NCBI GenBank assembly: GCA_965219915.1
Contig: OZ244794.1
Span: 124,001-188,000 of the forward strand
Direction: 5' to 3'
Source: Bin80 sp965219915
GTDB lineage: Bacteria > Bacteroidota > Rhodothermia > Rhodothermales > Bin80
DNA length: 64,000 bases
This document shows, one piece after another, positions 52,799 through 61,715 of the stretch. The translations under genes were made by a program, and so were the position numbers. Position 1 is the stretch's first letter. Each line of letters opens with the position of its first letter. The notes under the pieces are model-generated. The model saw only the letters and a program-made list of their open reading frames with translations. It was not told where the DNA came from and did not search any database.

Positions 52799-53221
52799 TA
52801 CAGGAACACCATTCTCAATGCTCACGACAGGTCCCCCCTTATGGGTATGGACGTGAATAAAGTAGGTATGCGGACGAGATAGACCACGGGTGAGTTTACA
52901 GATGCTTTCATAAAACTCTACCCTGATGACGTTCGCCATCCAGATTGAGTTAAGCGTCGGACAATCCTAGATTGCTACATCCGAGCAGACACGCCCGTCA
53001 ATTCTGGCGATAGCGGATCAGCCTTGTTCGCTACGATTAGTGATGGGCCGGGATCGGAAAATGATGGTATTTTCCTAGGCATCTTATCTGCGTGTAATGG
53101 CTGTAATGATAACGATGACGATGACACAGGGACGGCTGATGGCTACTATGTCACATGGAAAGCCATTGATGCCGCCATGGATCAATACATCACCCTGCAT
53201 GAAGATCAAGGAGGTTCCTAG
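52799..53221 (+). pseudogene. C-terminal relic of a chymotrypsin-like serine protease
   Basis: One plus-strand frame runs from the repeat boundary to the TAG at 53219, with nonsense codons TAG at 52880 and TGA at 52946. Its translation has the hallmark NSGDSGSALF (catalytic Ser in G-D-S-G, about 53006-53029), preceded by DTPV and followed by FLGILSA and an aspartate run, as in trypsin-like S1 peptidases. The upstream stretch MGMDVNKVG and TTGEFTDAF fits the preceding strands. The His and Asp of the triad are absent because the N-terminal half is missing. No promoter or start exists. Confidence 0.7.
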
Positions 53222-53353
53222 TATCTTTGAGAGGAATGGCCATTGCCAGGCGTCCTCTGACGGAACAGGTGGCCCTTGGACGGGAGAGTCAACCAAGAGG
53301 GCTCCCCTGTTTACGGACGTGCCTGCCTGCCGCACATACAACGCGCAAGCGCC

Positions 53354-54646
53354 ATGAATCGCTACAATCCTGCATTTCTGCTCCTTGCCCTGACGCTTGC
53401 GGCCCTAAGTGAAGCCCACTTCGCCCATGCTCAGGATCGATACATCTACTGGATTGGAGCAATCCAAGCGGAGGAAACCCGGGGCAATACGATTTTTCGC
53501 TACGCGCCGGATACAGGTGTGATAGATACCCTAGTTCAAGCCAAGGATCTGGAGCCGGAGGAGAAGCGGTATTTTTACCATTTGACCGTTGACACTCTCC
53601 ACCGACACATCTATTGGACAGGTTCGATTTGGCCACTTCCAAATGGGGACCTTTATCTCAGTTCCATTGTGCGTGCGTCGCTGGATGGCGACAACCCTGA
53701 GTTATTCTTGGGAGCGGTCGCATGTGGTGGTTTTGGGTCACCGACCGATATCGAGCTTGACCTAGTAGAAGGAGCAATGTACTGGGGTGAATCCTCTGGA
53801 ACGCCCGACTGTATCGATGTTGCTCTCAATCGCACAGAATTACACAACCCCAGTCATATAAGTGATCTTCCAGTAAACGGCGATTATTCAGTGTCGGGTA
53901 TTGCGCTTGATCTACGCAATCAGATGATCTACTGGACGAACTACGACAGGGAGAAACAAATACCAGACGGCATTCTGCGTGCGCCTCTTACCGATACGGC
54001 ATCTGATGAATATGTTGTAACGGGCAGGGTTTCCGATATCGCACTGGCCCACACACTGTCGAAAATATATTGGATTGTCTGTGAGCGCTCCCGTTGCATT
54101 ATCCGACGCGCCAATCTGGATGGCACCGAAGTCGAGGACGTGATTGTAAGCGAGGTATTAGGGGACAATCCAAACATAAACAACTTCAATAGCACGCTAG
54201 CAATAGACAACAAGGGACAGAAGATCTATTGGACGCAGCCCAGCGAAGGCGCCATCAGGCGTGCTAATCTTGATGGCACCGAGGTGGAGCTGCTTTTGTC
54301 GGGACTTGTCGTACCTGGTAGCATTGCCCTTTCATTCGGGGGAATTAGCACAGCCGTAGAGTCGGTAAAGGAGATCCCCGATCCTGTTGAGTTGCATGGT
54401 TTCTATCCCAACCCCGTGGAAGACAGCGCCACCTTTGAATTTGCCCTGACAGCGCCGACTTACGTGACGCTGGAGATCTATGATCAGCTAGGTCGCAGGG
54501 TCGAGGTGCTCGACTCCCGCATGTATCCGCATGGTCACTCTACCGTAGCCTGGTATCCGACAGGTCACTCTAATGGAGTGTACTTCTTCCGACTGATATC
54601 ATCCGATACCGGGCCGAAGACCATTCCGCTCGTATTGCGACGATAG
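53354..54646 (+). CDS. Secreted YWTD-repeat protein with T9SS sorting domain
   Basis: Started at MNRYNPAF (26 codons inside the open frame) the product is 430 residues, with a signal peptide ending near residue 26 (AHFAHA-QD). At least five blades carry the Y-W-T/G core of LDL-receptor class B repeats (for example IYWTNYDRE, IYWTQPSEG), each with RANLDGTEVE-type turns. The last 90 residues (YPNPVEDSATFEF onward) are a T9SS type A sorting domain. It probably acts at the cell surface; no ligand is known. It is the only intact gene in the repeat-bracketed insert. Confidence 0.88.
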   Translation: MNRYNPAFLLLALTLAALSEAHFAHAQDRYIYWIGAIQAEETRGNTIFRYAPDTGVIDTLVQAKDLEPEEKRYFYHLTVDTLHRHIYWTGSIWPLPNGDLYLSSIVRASLDGDNPELFLGAVACGGFGSPTDIELDLVEGAMYWGESSGTPDCIDVALNRTELHNPSHISDLPVNGDYSVSGIALDLRNQMIYWTNYDREKQIPDGILRAPLTDTASDEYVVTGRVSDIALAHTLSKIYWIVCERSRCIIRRANLDGTEVEDVIVSEVLGDNPNINNFNSTLAIDNKGQKIYWTQPSEGAIRRANLDGTEVELLLSGLVVPGSIALSFGGISTAVESVKEIPDPVELHGFYPNPVEDSATFEFALTAPTYVTLEIYDQLGRRVEVLDSRMYPHGHSTVAWYPTGHSNGVYFFRLISSDTGPKTIPLVLRR

Positions 54647-54851
54647 GACAAATAGGCGCATAGAACAGAATGATCGTTTTGGCAGAAACTCACAAGTTGT
54701 AATAACCGCAACGCGGCACCCTGGAGAATGCGGCCTCTAGAAGATACTTTCGTGACTGAAACGTATCTGCTACATGTATCTGGAGAGGTGACAGACCGGT
54801 TTCGTCCAGAATACCTGTATTCACTGTTGGCACGTTATTGAAACCAGCCCC
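54647..54851. other. Gap between the YWTD gene and repeat copy 2
   Basis: It contains copy B of the 169-bp diverged element, ending 18 bp before repeat copy 2. No other feature seen. Confidence 0.4.
54666..54833. repeat. 168-bp diverged repeat, copy B
   Basis: This is about 70% identical by hand alignment to 47726-47894. It lies at the right end of the insert between the two glgP-tail repeats. A plus-strand frame in both copies ends at aligned TGA codons (54839 and 47900) and keeps ETxLxHV and DxFRxEY, so a shared lost gene end is plausible. Confidence 0.55.
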
Positions 54852-55050
54852 TGCCAAGGGGGAAATCGTAGATGCAATCATTACCCCCATGGTTCTGACA
54901 GAGGCCAAAGACGGAACGTCTCATCTGTACGAGGCCACGAATGTAACCTGCACGAACGGTGGTTCGACAGGATATACTGTGCGCGTGCTGCCCAAACACC
55001 AGGACCAAGTTTCGCTGCAGTGCTCAGGATTGGTGGCCTGGGCTCAGTAA
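54852..55050 (+). pseudogene. Duplicated glgP tail
   Basis: The last 66 codons of glgP are repeated here in frame, with the same stop. There is no start codon other than a TTG at 54838, no catalytic region and no ribosome-binding site, so it should not make a useful product. Confidence 0.85.
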
Positions 55051-55127
55051 GCAGATTCTTCCGACGTCCCTAGAGAAGCCAAAGAAATCCAGTCTGAATC
55101 TTCAAAGACCGCATCAGGCAGTTCCAT
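54852..55127. repeat. 276-bp direct repeat, copy 2
   Basis: This is the partner of 52523-52798 at about 97% identity. Here the right half is continuous with the intact DUF6503-like gene and the left half is the orphan glgP tail; in copy 1 the reverse holds. Confidence 0.95.
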
Positions 55128-55835
55128 ATAAACACCCAAATTCGAGAGAATCCGGGCGTTTGGCTCGTCTCCAGGTACGACACGGGTATTGGCAAGCATT
55201 ATACCGCCGTAATACTCATATCCGCCCCAGGTTGTAGTGAAGGAAGGTTCTTCCTGATCAGCATTCCTGTAATAGGACCACTGAGTTACGAGGCCGCTTT
55301 CTTTATCGACATAGACATCGTAACCATTTTGTGGGGTTAAACCTACATCCTCAAATCCGAGGGTAAGAATGTGCGCGTCCCTGCCGTCAGCCGTCTGACC
55401 ATCCCCTTTGTAGCCCAGCGTAACCCCCGAATCCTTGAGCTTATAGGGCATAAGCAGCCAATAACCGGCATTTATCCAATCTCTGTGGGCACCTTTGAGC
55501 AGATCATCTGCATCCATGACTTCGTCACCATTAGTGAACGCTCGCCCTTCCATTGTATGGATATTCATAAGTACGACCGTACTGTCTCCTTGCCACCGAA
55601 ACCTCCCGGTCCACTTGTCCCATACATGATCATCACCGAAAACGGTCCAGCTCAGGTATCGGGCGTTATCCCATGCGGTGCGCCCACCCATGCTGATCAT
55701 GACCTGATCGGCGATCTCAATAGCCCGTGGGTCAGAGGCCTCCATGTTGAAGTCCTCCATCGCGGGGTTGGGGTCAGCCTGCGCCAAGACCAGGCCAGGT
55801 AGAAGTAGTGATAGCAGCAACAAATAATGTTTCAC
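55044..55835 (-). CDS. DUF6503-like periplasmic protein
   Basis: The 263-residue product has a signal peptide (GLVLA-QADP, cut near residue 19). The mature part is beta-rich and contains WLLMPYKLKDSGVTLGY near the middle and WGGYEYYGGIMLANTR, a pattern I associate with the DUF6503 family, which may have a LolA-like fold. The function is unknown. It is convergent on a duplicated glgP tail with a 7-bp overlap of the ends and divergent from the S9 peptidase gene. Confidence 0.7.
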   Translation of the reverse strand: MKHYLLLLSLLLPGLVLAQADPNPAMEDFNMEASDPRAIEIADQVMISMGGRTAWDNARYLSWTVFGDDHVWDKWTGRFRWQGDSTVVLMNIHTMEGRAFTNGDEVMDADDLLKGAHRDWINAGYWLLMPYKLKDSGVTLGYKGDGQTADGRDAHILTLGFEDVGLTPQNGYDVYVDKESGLVTQWSYYRNADQEEPSFTTTWGGYEYYGGIMLANTRVVPGDEPNARILSNLGVYMELPDAVFEDSDWISLASLGTSEESAY

Positions 55836-55942
55836 GAGACCAATTGGTTTAAGTTATGGGTGGATCCCGGTTTGCATACTATAGTTTGGGTACGATCCCT
55901 GCTGGCTACCGGGGTGGTTAATCATATTAATTCAATGATCCA
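55836..55942. promoter_or_regulatory. Divergent promoter interval, DUF6503-like / S9 peptidase
   Basis: The 107 bp between starts must hold both promoters. CATACTATAGTTTGGG at about 55875 has -10-like sequence, but the assignment to one direction is not clear. Confidence 0.35.
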
Positions 55943-58264
55943 ATGCGAGTAAAGCTTTCAACTTTGTTTTTGTTTCTGTTTTTCGTGGCACAGGCTGATG
56001 CTCAGATTACCGTCACTGAGGAGGACTATGCCCGGGCAGAAGCTACACTTGGGACAACGACCCGAGGCTTGGTTTATCACACGAGCATACAGCCAAACTG
56101 GTTGGAGGATGATCGTTTCTGGTACCTTCAGAGAATGCCGGCGGACGCCGTATATATGATGGTAGATCCTGCCCGGGGTGAGCACCGTCCATTGTTTGAT
56201 GAGGCGCGCATGACCGAAGCAATTAACCGCCATCTTGGAATATCTGGCGCAGAAGTAAACTTTTCGCGCGTTTCATATGACGGTGAGACAAATCGACTTT
56301 TATCTCCTCAGGGAAATGGCAATATCGCGTGCAGCGTGATCTCCTATACTTGCGAGTCGATTGAGCGAACAGACGGGGAGAATGCCCGGCGAACAGCAGC
56401 AATTTCTCCTGATGGTAACTATGAGGCCTTTCGAAAAGAAAACAACCTTTGGATCCGAACCATTGATACTGACGAGGAAACGCAGCTTACCTTTGATGGC
56501 GAAAAGGATTTTGGCTACGCGACCAACAACGCGGGATGGGTCAGGAACGAACGCCCGGTCCTGCTGTGGTCACCGGATTCTAAAAAGATCGCAACGTTCC
56601 AGCATGACGGTCGAGGTGTTGGCGAAATGTACATGGTCTCTACCGAAATAGGACGCTCAGAGTTGGAGGCGTGGAAATATCCGCTGCCGCAGGACAGCGT
56701 GGTGTTCATGATTCACCGGGTCGTCATACATGTGGATGAACCCCGAACTGTCCGACTGGACATGGCACCGGATTATCACCGGGGAACCACTACAGATCAT
56801 ATTGCAGATTGGGATGGCACCTTCATGGATGTGCGTTGGAGCAATGACAGCGAGCAGCTTGCCTTTGTGTCTTCATCAAGAGATCACAAAGACGCCTGGC
56901 TGAGAGTAGCCGATCCAGAAACCGGGGCCGTGCGGGAGGTACTTCACGAAAGAGTGGAGACCTACTATGAATCCGGTGTGAATGCGGAGAACTGGCAGGT
57001 GTTTTTTGATACTGGTGAAGTACTCTGGTACTCTGAGCGATCAAACTGGGGACACTTGTACCTGTACGATCTAGGTACAGGTGAACTCATGCACCAGATA
57101 ACAGACGGAGACTGGATCGTACGCCAGGTGCGTCGTACAGACCTGGGCGCACGCATGTTGTATTTCACCGGATCAGGTCGGGACGGTCCTGATCCGTACT
57201 TCCAGTATCTGTATCGGGTCAGTATGGACGGCGGTGAGCCGGAATTACTGACCCCTGAGGAGGCTAATCACAGCGTATCCTTCTCCCCCGGAGGAAATTA
57301 TATTCTGGATACATGGTCTCGTCCGGATGTGCCTCAGAAACATGCCGTTCGCAATCTTGACGGCAGCGTAGCGGTAAATGTGGGCGAAGCGGATATCTCC
57401 GAACTTCTTGAGACCGGTTGGCAACCGCCAGAGCCATTCTCAGTGAAGGCGCGGGATAATGAGACGGATCTTCATGGCTTACTATATAAACCGAGTAATT
57501 TTGACCCATCCAGGCGTTACCCGGTGCTTAATTACCTTTATCCCGGCCCTCAGAGTGGAAGTGTCGGCACAAGAAGCTTTACACCGGCCCGCGGAGATAA
57601 GCAAGCGCTGGCAGAGCTGGGGTTCATCGTTGTTGAGGTAGACGCGATGGGGACGCCAGGCCGGTCAAAATCCTTCCACGATGCCTACTACGGAAATATG
57701 GGGGATAATGGCATACCCGATCAGATTACTACGATTCGTCAACTCGGTGAACAAAATCCATGGATGGATCTGGATCGCGTGGGTATATGGGGACACTCGG
57801 GAGGTGGATTTGCCTCGGCTGGTGCGATACTGCGTTATCCCGATTTCTATAAGGTGGCGGTCAGCGGCGCTGGGAATCACGACAATCGGAACTATGAAGA
57901 TGATTGGGGCGAGAAATGGCAGGGGCTCCTGGAAGTGAACCCGGATGGAACGACAAATTACGACAACCAGTCGAACATCCTCCTGGCGGATAGCCTGGAG
58001 GGTAAGCTTCTGCTCGCACATGGCCTCATGGATGACAATGTTCCGGCCTCCAACACACTGCTGCTTGTGGAAGCACTTATAGCTGCAAACAAGGATTTTG
58101 ATCTTGTCATTTTCCCGAGCGGATCACATGGGTTTGGCCAGGGAAGAACCTATTGGATGCGTCGTCGCTGGGACTACTTTGTAGAACATCTGCTTGGAGT
58201 TCCGCCTCCGGAGGAATATGAATTTGGGCGTGAACGTGTTCGGGTCGCGCGACCGACGGGATAG
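55943..58264 (+). CDS. S9 family peptidase (dipeptidyl peptidase IV-like)
   Basis: The 773-residue product has a signal peptide ending near residue 20 (QADA-QI). An eight-bladed-propeller-type N-terminal domain (DPPIV_N) spans about 90-480, then an alpha/beta hydrolase with the nucleophile Ser619 in G-H-S-G-G-G, Asp697 in LMDDNV and His729 in SGSHGFG. It likely removes N-terminal dipeptides, preferring Pro or Ala at position two, in the periplasm. The amidohydrolase gene starts 6 bp after it, and the two may together take peptides apart. Confidence 0.92.
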   Translation: MRVKLSTLFLFLFFVAQADAQITVTEEDYARAEATLGTTTRGLVYHTSIQPNWLEDDRFWYLQRMPADAVYMMVDPARGEHRPLFDEARMTEAINRHLGISGAEVNFSRVSYDGETNRLLSPQGNGNIACSVISYTCESIERTDGENARRTAAISPDGNYEAFRKENNLWIRTIDTDEETQLTFDGEKDFGYATNNAGWVRNERPVLLWSPDSKKIATFQHDGRGVGEMYMVSTEIGRSELEAWKYPLPQDSVVFMIHRVVIHVDEPRTVRLDMAPDYHRGTTTDHIADWDGTFMDVRWSNDSEQLAFVSSSRDHKDAWLRVADPETGAVREVLHERVETYYESGVNAENWQVFFDTGEVLWYSERSNWGHLYLYDLGTGELMHQITDGDWIVRQVRRTDLGARMLYFTGSGRDGPDPYFQYLYRVSMDGGEPELLTPEEANHSVSFSPGGNYILDTWSRPDVPQKHAVRNLDGSVAVNVGEADISELLETGWQPPEPFSVKARDNETDLHGLLYKPSNFDPSRRYPVLNYLYPGPQSGSVGTRSFTPARGDKQALAELGFIVVEVDAMGTPGRSKSFHDAYYGNMGDNGIPDQITTIRQLGEQNPWMDLDRVGIWGHSGGGFASAGAILRYPDFYKVAVSGAGNHDNRNYEDDWGEKWQGLLEVNPDGTTNYDNQSNILLADSLEGKLLLAHGLMDDNVPASNTLLLVEALIAANKDFDLVIFPSGSHGFGQGRTYWMRRRWDYFVEHLLGVPPPEEYEFGRERVRVARPTG

Positions 58265-58270
58265 CGACTG

Positions 58271-59971
58271 ATGCGATACTTGCCGGTGCTTTTTCTGTTT
58301 ATTTGTGGGTGCACACGCGGGGCAGACTATGACCTCATCATACGTGGAGGGACCATTTACGACGGTACAGGAACGGCTCCTTACATTGCAGATGTAGGCC
58401 TTATTGCGGATACGATTGCAGCAGTTGGAAACCTTGCGGATACGCGTGGTGCGGAAGAGATAAATGCGGAAGGGTTGGCCGTGGCTCCCGGATTCATTAA
58501 CATGCTGAGCTGGGCGACAGAAAGCCTGATCATCGATGGACGCTCGCTGAGCGATCTCAGCCAAGGCGTTACACTGGAGGTATTTGGGGAGGGTGTATCC
58601 AATGGACCACTGAACGCGCGGATGAAAGAGGAACTGTGGGACTTGTTTGTCGCACGAGCCGGATCAGAAGAAGAAGCCGCCACGCTCCTGGGTGCCAGAC
58701 AGATTCCATGGACCACGCTGGATGAGTATCTGTCATTCCTTGAATCGAAGGGAGTCTCCACCAACGTTGCTTCACTAATCGGTGCCGCAACGGTGCGTCA
58801 GTATGTGATTGGCGAGGATGATCGTACACCAACCGCCGAGGAACTCGTGCGCATGCAGGATTTAGTGCGGGAGGCCATGGCCGAGGGCGCACTTGGTGTA
58901 GGTTCCTCATTGATCTATGTGCCAGGTGTCTTTGCAAGTTCAGACGAACTAACTGCACTCGCGTCAGCTGCCGGCGAATTTAATGGCGTATATACGTCGC
59001 ACTTACGAAGTGAAGGTGCTCGCCTTCTGGAATCCGTAGAAGAGTTGATCCAGATTGCCCGTGAAGGACGTGTGCGCGGACATATTTATCACCTGAAGGC
59101 GGCTGGACGAAACAATTGGCACAAAATGGAAGCCGTGATTGAGCGCGTGAATGAAGTCCGCTCAGAGGGCCTCGAGATTACCGCTGACGTCTACACGTAT
59201 GTGGCGGGAGCAACCGGGCTTGATGCGGCGATGCCACCTGATGTCCGGGCCGGTGGCATGACGGCTTGGCGTTCACGACTCCAGGACCCCGTCGTACGGG
59301 ACCGAATGGAATCCGAAATGATGACTCCGTCAGATGAGTGGGAAAATCTGATGCTGGAGGCAGGACCTGAGAATGTGATGCTAATTGGATTCAGGAATAA
59401 GGCCCTGCGTCAGTATATGGGCATGCGACTGACCGAGGTTGCTGATTTGCGGGGGACCTCCGTACCGGCGGCGGCAATGGATCTCGTCATAGAGGACACT
59501 AGTAGGGTAGGAGCCGTCTATTTTCTTATGGACGAGTCAAATGTACATCTTAAACTACGGCAGCCCTGGGTTGCGATTGATTCGGATGCAGCCTCGCTGG
59601 CACCGGAAGGTACGTCGCTGAACAATATGGTTCACCCGCGCGCGTACGGCTCATTCGCCCGCCTATTGGCAAAATATGTTCGCGAAGAACAGGTCCTTAC
59701 GCTTGAGGAAGCCGTGCGGCGCATGACATCATTGCCCGCATCTGTGCTATCAATTGACCGCAGGGGATTGATTCAAAGAGGTTATTTTGGAGACATTGCC
59801 GTCTTTGATCCATTAACGACCCAAGATCATGCTACATTCGAGGAGCCCCATCAACTTGCCACCGGTATGCATTATGTATTTGTAAATGGCGTCCGGGTAC
59901 TGAACAATGGTGAGCACACTGGCGCGATGCCTGGTCGTGTAGTACGGATATCAAGCAGTTCCAGCGAATGA
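58271..59971 (+). CDS. D-aminoacylase-like amidohydrolase, lipoprotein
   Basis: The 566-residue product has a short signal with FICGC (Cys14), a weak lipobox. The urease-type amidohydrolase frame is clear (DLIIRGGTIYDGTG at start, GDIAVFDP near the end), but the usual metal-binding HxH after APGFI is replaced by N-M-L-S-W-A (residues 77-82), and the zinc-bridging cysteine of D-aminoacylases is replaced by a G-E-G segment (about 106-108). His residues in YTSHLRSEG and YHLKAAG are retained, so at least one metal site could survive. The likely reaction is hydrolysis of N-acyl-D-amino acids or related amides; not certain. It overlaps the carboxylase gene by 4 bp. Confidence 0.8.
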   Translation: MRYLPVLFLFICGCTRGADYDLIIRGGTIYDGTGTAPYIADVGLIADTIAAVGNLADTRGAEEINAEGLAVAPGFINMLSWATESLIIDGRSLSDLSQGVTLEVFGEGVSNGPLNARMKEELWDLFVARAGSEEEAATLLGARQIPWTTLDEYLSFLESKGVSTNVASLIGAATVRQYVIGEDDRTPTAEELVRMQDLVREAMAEGALGVGSSLIYVPGVFASSDELTALASAAGEFNGVYTSHLRSEGARLLESVEELIQIAREGRVRGHIYHLKAAGRNNWHKMEAVIERVNEVRSEGLEITADVYTYVAGATGLDAAMPPDVRAGGMTAWRSRLQDPVVRDRMESEMMTPSDEWENLMLEAGPENVMLIGFRNKALRQYMGMRLTEVADLRGTSVPAAAMDLVIEDTSRVGAVYFLMDESNVHLKLRQPWVAIDSDAASLAPEGTSLNNMVHPRAYGSFARLLAKYVREEQVLTLEEAVRRMTSLPASVLSIDRRGLIQRGYFGDIAVFDPLTTQDHATFEEPHQLATGMHYVFVNGVRVLNNGEHTGAMPGRVVRISSSSSE

Positions 59972-61512
59972 CTGATCGTTCTTCGGATCTGGAACGCCGT
60001 CGCAGGGAAGCAACCCTGGGGGGTGGACAATCAAGGATCGACCGGCAGCACGATCGGGGAAAGCTGACCGCACGTGAACGGATCACCGTACTGCTGGACG
60101 AGGACTCATTCGTGGAAATGGGCCAGTTGGTCAGGCACCAATTCACCGACTTTGGTCTCGCTGAGAATCGGCCGTACGGAGATGGAGTGGTAACCGGTTA
60201 TGGTACGGTTCACGGCAGGTTGGTTTACGTGTACGCACAAGATTTTACTGTTTTTGGGGGGTCGCTTGGTCGTGCACATGCTTCCAAGATTGTCCAGCTA
60301 CTTGATTTAGCACTGCAGAATGGCGCCCCTGTGATTGGATTAAGTGATTCAGGAGGAGCACGGATCCAGGAGGGTGTGGTCTCTCTGGGCGGCTATGCGG
60401 ACATCTTTCTGAAGAACACCTTGCTTTCGGGGGTGGTGCCGCAGATATCCGCAATCATGGGACCGTGCGCCGGTGGAGCTGTATATAGCCCGGCCATCAC
60501 GGATCTCACTTTTATGGTGGAGGGGACCAGTTATATGTTCGTCACAGGCCCTGATGTCGTGCATTCGGTGACACAGGAGGAAGTGACTGCGGAAGATCTC
60601 GGAGGCGCAGCAATGCACGCAGAGCGCAGCGGTGTCGTTCACGGGGCCTATCCTAATGATGTCGTTTGTCTGGAGGCCATTAGAACTGCGCTCAGTTATT
60701 TGCCTCCAAATTGTGAAGAGCAGCCGGCAATCCTCACTTCTTACCAGTCGCCTAGTGGCGTAGCGGGTGATCTAGATACGTTGATCCCTGAGAATCCCAA
60801 CAAGCCGTACGATATGCACGATGTCATACATTTGTTGGTGGACCGGGAATCATTCTTTCCGGTCCATGACCGGTTTGCACGCAACCTGATATGCGGTTTT
60901 GCCCGCGTGGGTGGACATTCAGTTGGGATTGTAGCCAACCAACCTGCCCATCTAGCCGGAGTTCTTGATATTGACGCGTCTGTAAAGGGTGCTCGATTTG
61001 TTCGATTATGTGATGCATTTAATGTACCCCTGGTCACACTTGAGGATGTTCCTGGCTTTCTGCCTGGGACGGATCAAGAATGGAACGGGATTATTCGACA
61101 TGGAGCCAAATTACTGTACGCTTTCTGTGAGGCCACCGTCCCCAAACTCACAGTCATAACCCGGAAAGCATATGGAGGCGCGTATGACGTTATGAGTTCC
61201 AAACATATCCGGGGGGATATGAACTTCGCATGGCCTAGTGCAGAGATTGCTGTTATGGGATCCAAGGGGGCCGTCAGAATCCTCCATCGCGCCGCGCTGC
61301 ACGGAGCCGAAAATGCAGCTGCGCTGGAGGAGGAGTTTTCCCGTGACTATAGGGCGCGTTTTGCCAACCCATACGTTGCTGCAGAGCACGGGTATATCGA
61401 CGAGGTCATTCATCCTAGGGAAACACGGGATCGTATTATTACGGGTCTCCAGGTGCTCAGAAACAAGGTGCTGAATAATCCACGCAAAAAGCACGGGAAT
61501 ATCCCCCTCTGA
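59968..61512 (+). CDS. Acyl-CoA carboxylase beta (carboxyltransferase) subunit
   Basis: The 514-residue product is close to propionyl/methylmalonyl-CoA carboxylase beta chains. Landmarks are LTARERITVLLD, SDSGGARIQEGV (N-terminal half oxyanion site), GPCAGGAVYSPAITD and the C-terminal KAYGGAYDVMSSK. It transfers carboxyl from biotin to an acyl-CoA, most often propionyl-CoA. Biotin carboxylase and carrier genes are not in the window. Start overlap ATGA with the previous gene suggests the operon S9 peptidase-amidohydrolase-carboxylase. Confidence 0.92.
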   Translation: MTDRSSDLERRRREATLGGGQSRIDRQHDRGKLTARERITVLLDEDSFVEMGQLVRHQFTDFGLAENRPYGDGVVTGYGTVHGRLVYVYAQDFTVFGGSLGRAHASKIVQLLDLALQNGAPVIGLSDSGGARIQEGVVSLGGYADIFLKNTLLSGVVPQISAIMGPCAGGAVYSPAITDLTFMVEGTSYMFVTGPDVVHSVTQEEVTAEDLGGAAMHAERSGVVHGAYPNDVVCLEAIRTALSYLPPNCEEQPAILTSYQSPSGVAGDLDTLIPENPNKPYDMHDVIHLLVDRESFFPVHDRFARNLICGFARVGGHSVGIVANQPAHLAGVLDIDASVKGARFVRLCDAFNVPLVTLEDVPGFLPGTDQEWNGIIRHGAKLLYAFCEATVPKLTVITRKAYGGAYDVMSSKHIRGDMNFAWPSAEIAVMGSKGAVRILHRAALHGAENAAALEEEFSRDYRARFANPYVAAEHGYIDEVIHPRETRDRIITGLQVLRNKVLNNPRKKHGNIPL

Positions 61513-61715
61513 GTACAAATAGCAAACTTTTGGTCTCCTAACGCGCCCTTTTTCAAGGATTACGGCCAAAACGGAACAGATGTGTTTTTTGTACATTAAG
61601 AGGTTATCTTGCTTAATGCCCTGTTACTTAGGCATCTAAGGGCAAATATGTAAGAGGAAACTTTAAGTAAGGCACGAGAGTTTTTCGTAAAGGTAGTTGA
61701 CTTTTTGACGACGAT
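61513..61715. promoter_or_regulatory. Upstream region of the lytic transglycosylase gene
   Basis: The 203 bp are AT-rich. TTGTAC at 61589 and CTTAAT at 61612 are 17 bp apart and could form a weak promoter, but both hexamers match poorly. No terminator for the carboxylase gene is obvious. Confidence 0.3.

Noticed and set aside
52715..52939. 74-residue minus-strand gene
   Set aside because: Its C-terminal 27 codons are the duplicated end of the DUF6503-like gene and the rest is antisense to the protease relic, so it is a junction artefact.
53024..53221. Separate 65-residue acidic gene
   Set aside because: It is the tail of the serine protease relic; the same frame continues upstream through two stops.
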